Below the pieces are notes generated by a model. It worked only from the letters and a program-made list of their open reading frames with translations, had not been told where the DNA came from and did no database searches. Of a stretch of DNA of 64,000 nucleotides, positions 33,701-49,106 are shown piece by piece. The position numbers and the translations under genes were made by a program. Every line of letters begins with the position of its first letter. Position 1 is the stretch's first letter. Source of the stretch: Actinomyces sp. B33 (GTDB lineage Bacteria > Actinomycetota > Actinomycetes > Actinomycetales > Actinomycetaceae); NCBI RefSeq assembly GCF_028437565.1, contig NZ_JAMRYR010000005.1, forward strand, positions 165,597 to 229,596, given 5' to 3'.

Positions 33701-33938
33701 CGGGGGCGAGGGGGCCTCGACCCCATTCTTTGCGAAGACGCTGACGAAAGCAGGCGCGAAAGGCCCCCTGCGGCGGGTCCTGCGGGTGGTCGGCCCCGTC
33801 GCCGGCGCCCGCTCGAGGGACTCAGGGAGCGGCCAACGCCGCCCTGGGCGCATGATCGGCTCGCCCCTGCAGGTGGCTTGCGTGTCCTCCTCGTCCAGAC
33901 GGCGTAGCCGGGACAGTCCCTCGGGAGGCGGAGACGAC

Positions 33939-33975
33939 GGCGCCGGCCGGAGACTCTTGTCCTCCGGCCGGCGCC
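33939..33975 (-). terminator. fumC terminator hairpin
   Basis: A perfect 14-bp stem (GGCGCCGGCCGGAG and its complement) with a 9-base loop lies 30 bases beyond the fumC stop. Confidence 0.75.
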
Positions 33976-34005
33976 GAGCCCCGCATCGGGGTCAGTTCGG
34001 GCGAC

Positions 34006-35412
<1,407 letters not shown>

Positions 35413-35488
35413 TGAAGGCTCCTTCGGTTACGGAGGTGAGCCCCTCCAGCCTACCGGCCGGCCTTCCCGGGCGTCGGGGCCAGTCGTC

Positions 35489-36760
35489 CTATCGACGGGC
35501 TGAGGCCAGGCGCGGATGCAGCCATGCGCTCGCGCAGGACAGGGCGAGGAGGACGAGGGCGAGGACGAAGGGGGACAGGGGGCGCCAGCCGTACAGGGCG
35601 GTCGCGCACACGGGGGCGAAGATCCAGGTGACGGCTCCCGTCGCGTTGACGATGCCGGCGACGCCCCCCTGCTCGTCCGCGGTGACCGACAACGAGGCCC
35701 CGGCGGAGAACCCGGGGCTCGCCAAGCCCTGGGCGACGCCGGCGAAGAACGCGGCCAGGGCGATGAGAACGGGGGACGAGGCGACGGCGAGCGCGCTGAG
35801 GGAGATGAGGCCGGTGGTCATCCCCACGCGCAGGAGGAGCAGCGGAGGCCAGCGCAGGCGCGGGACGGCCACGAGCTGCATGAGCATCCCGCCGGTGGCG
35901 CTGGCCAGGAGCATGAGGCCCGTCGTCGACACCGCTTCGCGGGGGTCGAGGCCGAGTCGGTCCTGCACGAGGAACCCCATGGTGATCTGGACGACGCCCG
36001 CGGCGAAGAACATGCCGAAGACGCCGGCGATCCACGGCAGGATCCTCGGGTCGTGCCAGGAGACGCGCGGCGGCAGCAGGGCCGACGCGGCGGCAGCCCC
36101 CTCGTCGCGCTCAGCGCGGGGCGAGGGCGCGGGGGAGGCGGTCGCGGTGCCCTGGGAGTCTCGTGGGATCCAGATCCACGCGATGACGAGGGCGACGACG
36201 ATGAACCAGGGGGTCGCGTGGACCGGTGCGTAGATCCACCACGATCCCAGAGCCGAGGAGATCAGCGAGCCGATCATGATCGACAGGCTGATGGCCCCGG
36301 AGAACGCTGACAGTCCGCGCACGCGCGACTCCTGGTCGGGGGTCGTCTCGGCGACGAGGGCCTGACCGGTCGGGGGGATCGCGGCGACCGCCGATCCGAA
36401 GAACGGGCCCCGGGCCATCATGATCGCCCCGGCGGCCGCCCCGGCCCCCAGGAGCCCCGCGGACCGCATCCACACGGCCGCGGAGAACAGGGATCCGGCG
36501 ACGAGGGCGAGGAACAGCGCCCAGAGGAGGACTCGTCGGCGCCCCCAGGCGATCGACCGGCGCCCCCAGAATTGGCTGAGGAGGGCGACCGCGACGGCGG
36601 CCAGCGAGACGGCGGCGCCGACGATCCATTCGGGCAGGCCCAATGCCCGCGCCAGTGGGGCGATCGACACGTTGAGCATGTTCTGCGCGGTGTAGGTGAA
36701 CAGGGCGATCGCCAGCAGGGCGCGGAGCGTCGGATCGGTCGGGGCGGAGGAGGAGCGCAC
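35489..36760 (-). CDS. MFS transporter
   Basis: The 423-residue product has 12 predicted transmembrane helices and a central cytoplasmic loop (about 190-220) rich in Ser/Pro/Glu. The loop between helices 2 and 3 reads SQFWGRRSIAWGRRRVLLW, the MFS A-type motif in a degenerate form. RGPFFGSAVAAIPPTGQALVAE fits a drug/metabolite exporter of the DHA1/TetA-like group. The substrate is unknown. It starts at GTG 36760 with no Shine-Dalgarno. Confidence 0.85.
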   Translation of the reverse strand: MRSSSAPTDPTLRALLAIALFTYTAQNMLNVSIAPLARALGLPEWIVGAAVSLAAVAVALLSQFWGRRSIAWGRRRVLLWALFLALVAGSLFSAAVWMRSAGLLGAGAAAGAIMMARGPFFGSAVAAIPPTGQALVAETTPDQESRVRGLSAFSGAISLSIMIGSLISSALGSWWIYAPVHATPWFIVVALVIAWIWIPRDSQGTATASPAPSPRAERDEGAAAASALLPPRVSWHDPRILPWIAGVFGMFFAAGVVQITMGFLVQDRLGLDPREAVSTTGLMLLASATGGMLMQLVAVPRLRWPPLLLLRVGMTTGLISLSALAVASSPVLIALAAFFAGVAQGLASPGFSAGASLSVTADEQGGVAGIVNATGAVTWIFAPVCATALYGWRPLSPFVLALVLLALSCASAWLHPRLASARR

Positions 36761-36766
36761 CGGGTT

Positions 36767-36772
36767 AGTCTA
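36767..36772 (-). promoter_or_regulatory. -10 box of MFS gene (leaderless)
   Basis: Read on the minus strand, TAGACT is followed by 6 bases (AACCCG) and the GTG start. Confidence 0.6.
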
Positions 36773-36835
36773 GGTCGTGCGGGCCGTCCGCGACGAGGGC
36801 GCCGGGCGCCGTCGTATGGTCGGATCGGGGGTGCG

Positions 36836-37237
36836 ATGGATAACGAGGAGCTGCGGGAGCTGGCCATGGGCGCGGCCGAGGAACTGCCGGCCTCGACGCT
36901 GACCTGGCCCTTCGGTCCCGAACACGATGTGTTCAAGGTCTGCGGCAAGGTCTTCATGCTCCTGCACCTGCGCCACGGCCGGCTCATGGTCACCGTCAAG
37001 GCGGATCCCCGCGAGGCCCGGGCCCTCATCGACGAGTACGAGCAGGTCATCCCCGGGTATCACATGAACAAGCGGCACTGGGTGACGATCCTGCCCGGCG
37101 ACTCCCTGGCCGCCGACGACATTTGCGACATCATCGCCTCGTCTTATCTGCTCGTCGTCGAGTCCCTCCCCCGGGCGCGCCGCCCCGTCGACCCCGAGGC
37201 CTACACGAATGCCCTGATGTCCAGGCGCGGCCGTTGA
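36836..37237 (+). CDS. MmcQ/YjbR family DNA-binding protein
   Basis: The 133-residue product belongs to the MmcQ/YjbR (CyaY-like fold) family. Typical parts are TLTWPFGPEHDVFKVCGKVFMLL, VTVKADPREARALIDEYEQVIPGYHMNKRHWVTI and the ending in which SSYLLVVESLPR is the last helix. The biological role is poorly defined; DNA binding was proposed from the E. coli YjbR structure. ATG 36836 is chosen because the family begins here. A TATGGT hexamer lies 15 bases upstream. Confidence 0.85.
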   Translation: MDNEELRELAMGAAEELPASTLTWPFGPEHDVFKVCGKVFMLLHLRHGRLMVTVKADPREARALIDEYEQVIPGYHMNKRHWVTILPGDSLAADDICDIIASSYLLVVESLPRARRPVDPEAYTNALMSRRGR

Positions 37238-37262
37238 CGGATGTGCGCACGGGGACGGTGGA

Positions 37263-37278
37263 CCCCGGAAAACCGGGG
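37263..37278 (+). terminator. Small hairpin after the MmcQ gene
   Basis: CCCCGG-AAAA-CCGGGG forms a tight 6-bp stem 25 bases after the stop, followed by an A-rich rather than T-rich stretch. It is a weak terminator candidate. Confidence 0.45.
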
Positions 37279-37438
37279 GAAAACGACCGGAGAACACCCC
37301 CGCCCCCTCGCGACGGGAGATGACGCCGCGACAGGTCGAGGCCTGGCCGCCCGAATGTGACAGGGCGTCGCAACAACTCTGGTCGGACGGGGCTAGCGTG
37401 CGGACCGACACCTCACACGCCGACAGACAGGGAGCCCC

Positions 37439-37984
37439 ATGAGGATCCTGGCCGTGCACTCCAGCCGATTCGGACACACCGCGAACATCGTTGCCTCGAC
37501 GGCCCACCGCCTGCGCGAACACGGGCACGACGTCGACGTGCGCCCCATCGGCGCGATCCGCGCATGGGACGACACCGCCCAGGCCGTCCTCGTCGCCGCC
37601 TCCGTCCGCTACGGCGTCTACTCCCCGCGCATCGTTTCCTTCACCCGGCGCAACGCCGAGCGCCTGGCCCGCGTGCCCTCGGCGTTCATCGGCGTCAACC
37701 TCTCGGCCATCGACGCCGACAAGGCCACGCCGCAGACCAACCGGTACACGAAACGATTCCTCGCCTCCACCCCCTGGAGGCCCGACCTCGTCCAGCTCTT
37801 CGGCGGAGAACTCAACTTCCCCCTCTACAACCCGCTCGACACGGCCCTGCTCAAGCCGATCCTCGCGACCACCGGGCGCCCCTGGGGACCGGATGTGCGC
37901 GTCGACTACACGGACTGGGAAGAGGTCGACGCCTTTGCCGACAGGTTCGCGGACTACGCGGCCTCCCGGCGCGCCGAGGACTGA
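37439..37984 (+). CDS. Flavodoxin-domain protein, HemG-like
   Basis: The 181-residue product is flavodoxin-like, with an FMN-phosphate loop (VHSSRFGHTANIV) and the segment AVLVAASVRYGVYSPRIVSF. The fold and length match menaquinone-dependent protoporphyrinogen IX dehydrogenase (HemG), and PWRPDLVQLFGGELNFPLYNPLD is typical of that group. No other haem gene is nearby, so a general flavodoxin role remains possible. GGGAG precedes the ATG. Confidence 0.75.
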   Translation: MRILAVHSSRFGHTANIVASTAHRLREHGHDVDVRPIGAIRAWDDTAQAVLVAASVRYGVYSPRIVSFTRRNAERLARVPSAFIGVNLSAIDADKATPQTNRYTKRFLASTPWRPDLVQLFGGELNFPLYNPLDTALLKPILATTGRPWGPDVRVDYTDWEEVDAFADRFADYAASRRAED

Positions 37985-38026
37985 CCCCCCGCCGCGCCGG
38001 TCCCCGATCGTGAGCCGATCGGCCCC

Positions 38027-38572
38027 TCAGCGGCGCACCCAGGTCGTCACGCGCCACCGCGCATCCCCCGACACCGGCCGCCACTCCTCGTCCGACCGGC
38101 CGGCGTCGACGCGCCACACGGCCTCATCGATCACGGGGGCCCGCACAACCGGTCCGTCGCCTGCAACCGACAGATCGAGGTCGGTGATGACGAGCTCGTC
38201 GACGATGCCCATCGTCTGCTCGTACACCGTCGCCCCGCCGGCGATCCAGATCCTCCCCGGCGCCTCCGAGCCCACCCCCGATCGGGCATCGACGAACCCC
38301 CGGGCCCGGCCCATCGCCTCGTCGATCGAGCCGACGACGACCCCGCCCGGGGCCTCGTACCCCGGAGTGCGCGTGACGACGATGTTGAGGCGGCCCGGCA
38401 GGGCCCCGCCCAGCGCCTCCCACGACGCCCGCCCCATGACCAGCGGGCACCCCATCGTCGACTCCTTGAAATGGGCGAAATCGGCCGGCACCCGCCACAG
38501 CATCCCCGTTCCCGAGCCGAGGACGCGCGCCCGATCCTGCGCCCAGATCGACGCGACGACCGGCCCGTTCAT
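38027..38572 (-). CDS. folA: Dihydrofolate reductase
   Basis: It reduces dihydrofolate to tetrahydrofolate. The 181-residue product has [49 protein letters not shown], covering the folate site and the NADPH motif GRxxWEA, then [20 protein letters not shown] and [15 protein letters not shown]. The first substrate loop has Gly-Ser-Gly-Thr instead of a shorter loop. It overlaps thyA by 4 bases (ATGA), the classic thyA-folA pair. Confidence 0.93.
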   Translation of the reverse strand: MNGPVVASIWAQDRARVLGSGTGMLWRVPADFAHFKESTMGCPLVMGRASWEALGGALPGRLNIVVTRTPGYEAPGGVVVGSIDEAMGRARGFVDARSGVGSEAPGRIWIAGGATVYEQTMGIVDELVITDLDLSVAGDGPVVRAPVIDEAVWRVDAGRSDEEWRPVSGDARWRVTTWVRR

Positions 38573-39375
38573 ACGGCCACCGGAGCCGGGATCGTCGGAT
38601 GGTGCTCGTAGCCGTCGACGACGACGTCGTCGAAGTCGTAGTCGAACATCGACGCGGCCTTGCGCAGCCGCAGGACGGGGAACGGGTACGGATCGCGCGA
38701 CAGCTGCTCGGCCACCTGGTCGACGTGGGTGGAGTACACGTGGCAGTCGCCGCCCGTCCAGATGAACTCCCCGACGTCCAGGCCCGCCTGCTGGGCGAAC
38801 ATGTGCGTCAGGAGCGAGTAGGAGGCGATGTTGAACGGCACCCCCAGGAACATGTCGGCGCTGCGCTGGTAGAGCTGGAGGCTCAGGCGCCCGTCGGCGA
38901 CGTAGAGCTGGAAGAACGCGTGGCACGGTTCGAGCGCCATCTGTTCGAGCTCGCCGACGTTCCACGCGGACACGATCATCCGGCGCGACTGCGGGTTCGT
39001 CCTCAGGGTGTCGAGAACCCGGCTGATCTGGTCAACCCGGCGCCCGTCGGCCGTCCGCCACTTGCGCCATTGGACGCCGTAGACGGGGCCGAGCTCGCCG
39101 TCCTCGTCGGCCCACTCGTTCCAGATACGGATCTTGCGCTCCTGGAGCCACCGGACGTTCGAATCGCCGTTGAGGAACCACAGCAGCTCCCCGACGACCG
39201 ACCTGAGGTGGACGCGCTTCGTCGTGATGAGGGGGAAGCCCCGGGACAGGTCGTAGCGCAGGTGGGCGCCGAAGACGGAGCGCGTACCCGTGCCCGTGCG
39301 GTCGTCCTTGACGGCTCCCTCGCGCATGATCCGCGCGAGGAGGTCCTCGTACTGACGGTCCGGGGTGATGCTCAT
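38569..39375 (-). CDS. thyA: Thymidylate synthase
   Basis: It makes dTMP from dUMP using methylenetetrahydrofolate. The 268-residue product has [20 protein letters not shown], the catalytic cysteine in [37 protein letters not shown] and [16 protein letters not shown]. It is normal in length and has GGAG before the ATG. Translation is coupled to folA downstream. Confidence 0.96.
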   Translation of the reverse strand: MSITPDRQYEDLLARIMREGAVKDDRTGTGTRSVFGAHLRYDLSRGFPLITTKRVHLRSVVGELLWFLNGDSNVRWLQERKIRIWNEWADEDGELGPVYGVQWRKWRTADGRRVDQISRVLDTLRTNPQSRRMIVSAWNVGELEQMALEPCHAFFQLYVADGRLSLQLYQRSADMFLGVPFNIASYSLLTHMFAQQAGLDVGEFIWTGGDCHVYSTHVDQVAEQLSRDPYPFPVLRLRKAASMFDYDFDDVVVDGYEHHPTIPAPVAV

Positions 39376-39452
39376 GGGGCTCCTGTCATCGGTGGCGCGT
39401 CGCGGCCGCGCGGTCGGGGAGTGCGCGGCGGCGGTACGGGGCCGCGCCGACG

Positions 39453-40208
39453 TTAGGGGAAGTGTGGCAGATCCGCGTCCTCGTCGGCCAGATCGATCCG
39501 TTCATAGAGCTGGGAGCGGCCGGTGTCGTCGACGAGGCGGACGTCGACGACGGTGGGGGCCTGGGCGAAGGACTCGGGCGCGGGCCCTAGCGCGAGGGAC
39601 AGTCCCTCGATGGTGTTCTTCGCCAGACCCGAGCCGATTCCCCATCCGACGACGGCGCCGATCCCGAAGGGGATCAGCCGTCCGACGGTCGACATCGCCG
39701 CGGATTTGAGGGCGCGGCGCCGGACCCAGCGGATCATCATCTTGTTGAAGCGCTCCGCCGACACGGTGCGGATGTTGAGGAAGGAGCTGCGGAACCACGA
39801 GAGCGCTTGGATCCCGACCTGCATCGAGATCAGCTCCGCGCCCTCCTCGCCGGTCAGGGCGGCGACGACCAGGGCGGTGCGCTTGGCAGGATCCCTGAGG
39901 TCCATCCCGTGCAGGTGGGCGACGACCATCGAGTGGTAGGCGGCCTCGGAGACGAAGGCCAGGAGTTGGGCGCCCGAAGCTCCGGCGGAGACGGCGGTGC
40001 CGATCCCCGGCCATGCGGCGACGCCCCCGACGGCGGCCGACTCCCAGGAGACCCGCGTGGTGAAGCGACGGTTCTCCATGGCGATGAGCTCGGCGGGGGT
40101 CGCGTCCGGGTGGCGCTCGCGCAGCCTGCGCGCGGCGTCGAGGGATCGCGAGTAGGGGACGTCGAGCGCTCGGCGCCAGGCGCCCGTCACCATGTCCGTC
40201 GTCGCCAT
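39453..40208 (-). CDS. EcsC-like family protein
   Basis: The 251-residue product resembles EcsC-family proteins: an N-terminal helix with [20 protein letters not shown], a Gly-rich hydrophobic stretch ([20 protein letters not shown]) and another near residues 165-190 ([25 protein letters not shown]). The family function is unclear; B. subtilis EcsC accompanies an ABC transporter, but none is here. The start is one base after the OsmC gene stop on the same strand, so the two are cotranscribed. Confidence 0.7.
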   Translation of the reverse strand: MATTDMVTGAWRRALDVPYSRSLDAARRLRERHPDATPAELIAMENRRFTTRVSWESAAVGGVAAWPGIGTAVSAGASGAQLLAFVSEAAYHSMVVAHLHGMDLRDPAKRTALVVAALTGEEGAELISMQVGIQALSWFRSSFLNIRTVSAERFNKMMIRWVRRRALKSAAMSTVGRLIPFGIGAVVGWGIGSGLAKNTIEGLSLALGPAPESFAQAPTVVDVRLVDDTGRSQLYERIDLADEDADLPHFP

Positions 40209-40209
40209 C

Positions 40210-40650
40210 TCAGTCCTCCGAGATCTTCTCTGAGGTGAAGGAGCGGGTGTAGGGGACGGGGTGGGCGAGGGTGTGCCCGATGGTGCAGTTGCGGTCGATG
40301 GCGCCGCCGGCGCGGCGCAGGAGGTCGGAGATCTCGGACTCGGACAGCCCGGAGAGGTCCTGGACGAGTTCGATCTCGAAAGAGGTGAAACGGTCGTCGG
40401 CTTCGTCGTAGGCGCCTGAAACGCCGATGTACTGCTCGAAGTCGTCGCCGAGCCGGTCGGCGAGGCGCTTGTCGGAGGACATCGCGTTGCAGCCGGCGAT
40501 CGCCAGCTTGATGAGGTCCCCGGGGGTGAAGTGTCCGGGGCCGTCGCCGACGAGGACTTCGGCCCCCTTGGCGTTGCGCGCGATGTACTGCCGGGTGGCC
40601 GTGCGCTCGAGGTAGAGGGCGGGGACGGGGGTCTGCTCGGTGTTGCTCAT
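40210..40650 (-). CDS. OsmC family protein
   Basis: The 146-residue product has the OsmC/Ohr fold with both redox cysteines: Cys54 in LAIAGCNAMSSDK and Cys122 in DRNCTIGHTLAH. Such proteins reduce organic peroxides or act on other thiol-reactive compounds. It is closer to general OsmC-type than to Ohr. ATG 40650 is chosen from a leaderless-type promoter; an upstream in-frame extension is not family-like. Confidence 0.87.
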   Translation of the reverse strand: MSNTEQTPVPALYLERTATRQYIARNAKGAEVLVGDGPGHFTPGDLIKLAIAGCNAMSSDKRLADRLGDDFEQYIGVSGAYDEADDRFTSFEIELVQDLSGLSESEISDLLRRAGGAIDRNCTIGHTLAHPVPYTRSFTSEKISED

Positions 40651-40656
40651 GGCGCC

Positions 40657-40662
40657 ATTGTC
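40657..40662 (-). promoter_or_regulatory. -10 box of OsmC gene (leaderless)
   Basis: Read on the minus strand, GACAAT is followed by 6 bases (GGCGCC) and the ATG. Confidence 0.5.
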
Positions 40663-40756
40663 CACCGGGTCGGTGGTTCGCGCCGGATGAACCCCGATTG
40701 CGGGCGTCACTGGCGCCGGCGCCGGGCCTGCCACGCGAGCCCCGGGAGAGCGGCGG

Positions 40757-41245
40757 TCAGGGCCGTCGGGCGTCGAGCCATCTGGCGGCCGCGGCCAGTT
40801 CGGCGTCGACGACGAGGTTGAACCGGGCGAGCGCCTCCTGCTCGATGCGCCGGCCGAACAGGGGGACGGACACGGTGAGGTCGCCGCCGACGACCCGTTC
40901 GGCGCCGGCGGGGGAGTCGGTCAGCGTCGAGTCGAAGGAGAGAGCGACGGGGGCGCCCCGAACGCTCAGGCTCGTATGGGCGCGGGCGCCCTCCCACGTC
41001 TCGGTGAAGGTCATGTCGAGGTCGCCGGGGACGAGGGCGCGCGCCTGAGCGGGCAGGAGCTCCGGGTCGAGGCCCCCGGTGACGGTGGCGGTCGCGGTGG
41101 CCGCGTCGATGCGGATCTCGGGGGCGCGGCGGCACAGGCGGGCGAAGCGCTCGGCGAGGAAGCCGGCGTCCAGGGACATATCGAGGACGGTCTCGACGTC
41201 GGCGGGGTAGACGAGTTTTCGCGTGAATTCCACGGGGCTCCTCAT
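40757..41245 (-). CDS. DUF2505 family protein (START-like fold)
   Basis: This 162-residue actinobacterial protein is of unknown function, probably with an SRPBCC/START-like fold that binds a hydrophobic ligand. It starts with VEFTRKLVYPADVETVLDMSLDAGFLAERF; PGDLDMTFTETWE and a C-terminal helix QEALARFNLVVDAELAAAARWL complete the fold. The ATG at 41245 is chosen from family length, though its ribosome site is weak. It is divergent from the sensor kinase. Confidence 0.8.
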   Translation of the reverse strand: MRSPVEFTRKLVYPADVETVLDMSLDAGFLAERFARLCRRAPEIRIDAATATATVTGGLDPELLPAQARALVPGDLDMTFTETWEGARAHTSLSVRGAPVALSFDSTLTDSPAGAERVVGGDLTVSVPLFGRRIEQEALARFNLVVDAELAAAARWLDARRP

Positions 41246-41314
41246 TGCTGGTCGCTCGGATGTCGCTCGGGCGGGTCGGCGGGGGCGGGCGCCCCTCGGC
41301 CTGCTCAGCCACCG

Positions 41315-41320
41315 TACAGT
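41315..41320 (+). promoter_or_regulatory. -10 box of PdtaS-like kinase gene (leaderless)
   Basis: TACAGT is followed by 6 bases (AGTGCC) and ATG 41327. This also rejects the much longer upstream frame. Confidence 0.6.
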
Positions 41321-41326
41321 AGTGCC

Positions 41327-42787
41327 ATGAGAAGCCTGACCCAGCTCGCGGAGGAAGCCTCGACCACTCCGCTGTCGGATAAGGACATCGAGTGGCTCCA
41401 CCTGCTCCTCGCGGACTGGCAGGTGCTCGCCGATCTCGCGGCGGCCGACCTCGTCCTGTGGCTACCGACCGACGACAACCGCTTCATCGCGGCGGCGCAC
41501 TGCCGGCCGGCGACGTCGACGACGGTCCACGCCGACGACATCATCGGCCTGCATCTGCCGGCGGCCCGGGAGATCGAGTTGCGCCGGGCGATCGCCACGG
41601 GCAACGTCATCAAGGCATCGACGGCCCACTGGGCGGGCACCTATTCGATGATGGAGACCTGCGTGCCCGTCAATCACGAGGGGAACATCATCGCGGTCGT
41701 CACACGGGAGGCGAACCTGTCCTCGCCGCGCCTGTCCCTGGGATTCGAGGGGTGGACGGTGGCCGCGGCCGACACCCTGTGCCAGATGATCTCGCGCGGC
41801 GAATACCCGTACGAGTCCACGCCGGCGGTGTCGGCGCACGGGGTCCCGCGGGTCCTCGACGGGGCGGTCCTCATCGACGCCGACGGGCGCATCCAGGAGA
41901 CGACGCCGAACGCGGTGTCGTGCCTGCGCCGCCTGGGCATCCGCTCCCATGTCAAGGGGAAGATCCTCGCCCAGGAGATCACCGACGTCGTCGGGGACTC
42001 CTCGATGATCGAGGAGTCGATGGCGGTCGTCGTCATGGGGCGGGCGTCGTGGCGCGTCGAGATCACCGCGCACGCGTCGACGATCACGATGCGCGCCCTG
42101 CCCCTCCTCGACGGGCGGCGCCGTCTGGGCGCGGTCCTGCTGACCCGCGACGTGTCGGAGGTCCATCGCCACGAGCAGGAGCTGATGACGAAGGACGCGA
42201 CGATCCGCGAGATCCACCACCGGGTGAAGAATAATCTCCAGACCGTTTCGGCGCTGCTGCGCCTCCAGTCCCGCCGGTCGGCGGAGGATGCGGTCAAGCA
42301 GGCGCTGGCCGAGGCCGAGCGGCGGGTCCAGGCGATCGCGACCGTGCACGCGGCGCTGTCGCAGAACGTCGACGAGACGGTCGACTTCGACGAGGTGGCG
42401 CGCACGGTCTTGCGGATGTCGGGGGCGGTGGCGTCGACCGAGCACCAGGTCGAGGTCGTGACGACCGGGAGTTTCGGGGTGATCCAGGCGGATCAGGCGC
42501 AGGCTCTGGCCACGGTCCTCAACGAGCTCGTCGCCAATTCGGTCGAGCACGGGCTGGCGGGCCGCGACGGCAGGATCGAGGTGACGGCCGAGCGCGATGC
42601 GGAATCCATGAGGGTGACGGTCGCCGATGACGGGGTGGGTTTCGAGCCGGGGGCTCCGATGAGCGGTTTGGGGACCCAGATCGTCCGTCAGATGGTGCGC
42701 GGGGATCTGCGCGGCTCGATCGAGTGGTCGGAGCGCCCGGGAGGCGGGACGGTCGTCACGCTCGACATGGATCTGGAGCCCGTGTGA
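41327..42787 (+). CDS. pdtaS: Sensor histidine kinase, PdtaS-like
   Basis: This soluble 486-residue kinase has an N-terminal GAF-type sensor domain (about 20-155), a PAS-like domain (about 175-280), a HisKA_2 domain with REIHHRVKNNLQTVSALLRLQ (phosphorylated His297 or His298), and a HATPase domain with N box VLNELVANSVEHG and G box VADDGVGFEPG. In mycobacteria PdtaS pairs with the RNA-binding regulator PdtaR and lies beside whiB1, as here. pdtaR is not in this window. No membrane helices are present. Confidence 0.9.
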   Translation: MRSLTQLAEEASTTPLSDKDIEWLHLLLADWQVLADLAAADLVLWLPTDDNRFIAAAHCRPATSTTVHADDIIGLHLPAAREIELRRAIATGNVIKASTAHWAGTYSMMETCVPVNHEGNIIAVVTREANLSSPRLSLGFEGWTVAAADTLCQMISRGEYPYESTPAVSAHGVPRVLDGAVLIDADGRIQETTPNAVSCLRRLGIRSHVKGKILAQEITDVVGDSSMIEESMAVVVMGRASWRVEITAHASTITMRALPLLDGRRRLGAVLLTRDVSEVHRHEQELMTKDATIREIHHRVKNNLQTVSALLRLQSRRSAEDAVKQALAEAERRVQAIATVHAALSQNVDETVDFDEVARTVLRMSGAVASTEHQVEVVTTGSFGVIQADQAQALATVLNELVANSVEHGLAGRDGRIEVTAERDAESMRVTVADDGVGFEPGAPMSGLGTQIVRQMVRGDLRGSIEWSERPGGGTVVTLDMDLEPV

Positions 42788-42799
42788 GAGGAGTCGACG

Positions 42800-42831
42800 A
42801 GGAGGGGCGGCCGCATCAGCCCGCCCCTCCT
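42800..42831. terminator. Terminator between convergent pdtaS and whiB genes
   Basis: An 11-bp stem (AGGAGGGGCGG and its complement) with a 10-base loop lies 12 bases after the kinase stop and 16 bases from the end of the convergent whiB. Confidence 0.7.
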
Positions 42832-42847
42832 GCTCGTGGGTTCCGTG

Positions 42848-43096
42848 TCAGGACGCCCGGCGGGCCCTGGCGGCGCGCCGTTTGAGGGAGCGGCGCTCCT
42901 CTTCGCTCATGCCGCCCCAGACGCCGGAGTCCTGGTTGTTCTCGATCGCCCATTGGAGGCACACGGATTCGACGGAGCACGTGTGGCACACGGCCTTGGC
43001 CTCCGCGGCCTGAGCGATGGCCGGCCCGGTGTTCCCGATGGGGAAGAACAGCTCGGGGTCAACACTCAGACAGGCGGCCTTGCTGCGCCAATCCAT
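42848..43096 (-). CDS. whiB1: WhiB-family transcriptional regulator, WhiB1-like
   Basis: This 82-residue iron-sulfur regulator has four cluster cysteines: Cys9 in SKAACLSV, then Cys37, Cys40 and Cys46 in VCHTCSVESVCLQWA. The turn DSGVWGGMSEEERR and the basic tail KRRAARARRAS bind DNA and sigma factor. Short length, motif spacing and the pdtaS neighbour fit WhiB1, the essential nitric-oxide-responsive member. ATG 43096 has AAGGAG 7 bases upstream; a longer in-frame TTG start at 43159 is rejected. Confidence 0.9.
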   Translation of the reverse strand: MDWRSKAACLSVDPELFFPIGNTGPAIAQAAEAKAVCHTCSVESVCLQWAIENNQDSGVWGGMSEEERRSLKRRAARARRAS

Positions 43097-43342
43097 TTTC
43101 GGCTCCTTACGAAGGCATCTCGACATATGCGTGAACGGGAAACGAATGATCCCTGGCAACTTGACAAGTTTGGGGCATCATCGACCGTCCGGCAAGGCTT
43201 TTCGCGTCACTGTGTCGTATCCGGCATCGGCGTCGGCCGATGGAGCGCCCTTTGGGCGCGCTGACGGAGCAATGGGGAGCGTGAGTTCGCGCGGTTGCGC
43301 CCACGGAAACTCCGCGTCCTGACGGGGATGGGGAGCCCGTCG
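43097..43342 (-). promoter_or_regulatory. whiB upstream region
   Basis: This 246-base region is relatively A/T-rich for the window. A perfect inverted repeat AACTTG-A-CAAGTT lies at 43158-43170 and contains TTGTCA-like -35 sequence when read on the minus strand. It may be an operator over the whiB promoter. No convincing -10 was fixed. Confidence 0.45.
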
Positions 43343-49034
<5,692 letters not shown>

Positions 49035-49074
49035 GCGGTGGCGACCCCGGGCGTCGGGCGGCGTCGTGTCGTAG

Positions 49075-49106
49075 GACCGGGGCCCGGGTTCTCGGCGGCC
49101 CCGGTC
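49075..49106. terminator. Terminator between convergent ligA and PLD genes
   Basis: A 10-bp stem GACCGGGGCC/GGCCCCGGTC with a 12-base loop overlaps the end of the minus-strand phospholipase-D gene. Confidence 0.6.

Larger units (their letters stand above)
33470..34005. other. Gene-free stretch with short repeats
   Basis: This 536-base stretch between the rhodanese and fumC genes holds the GGTGTACACC repeats (33541-33700), a region that can pair GGGGGCCT (about 33707) with AGGCCCCC (about 33760), and the fumC terminator. Open frames here have poor codon use, and several read across the repeats. No gene is called. Confidence 0.6.

Noticed and set aside
33493..33744. Small frames across the GGTGTACACC repeats
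   Set aside because: Poor codon use, and the apparent protein repeats simply follow the DNA repeats.
33653..33790. Possible structured RNA pairing GGGGGCCT with AGGCCCCC
   Set aside because: The loop is long, there is no covariation evidence, and no known RNA family motif was recognised.
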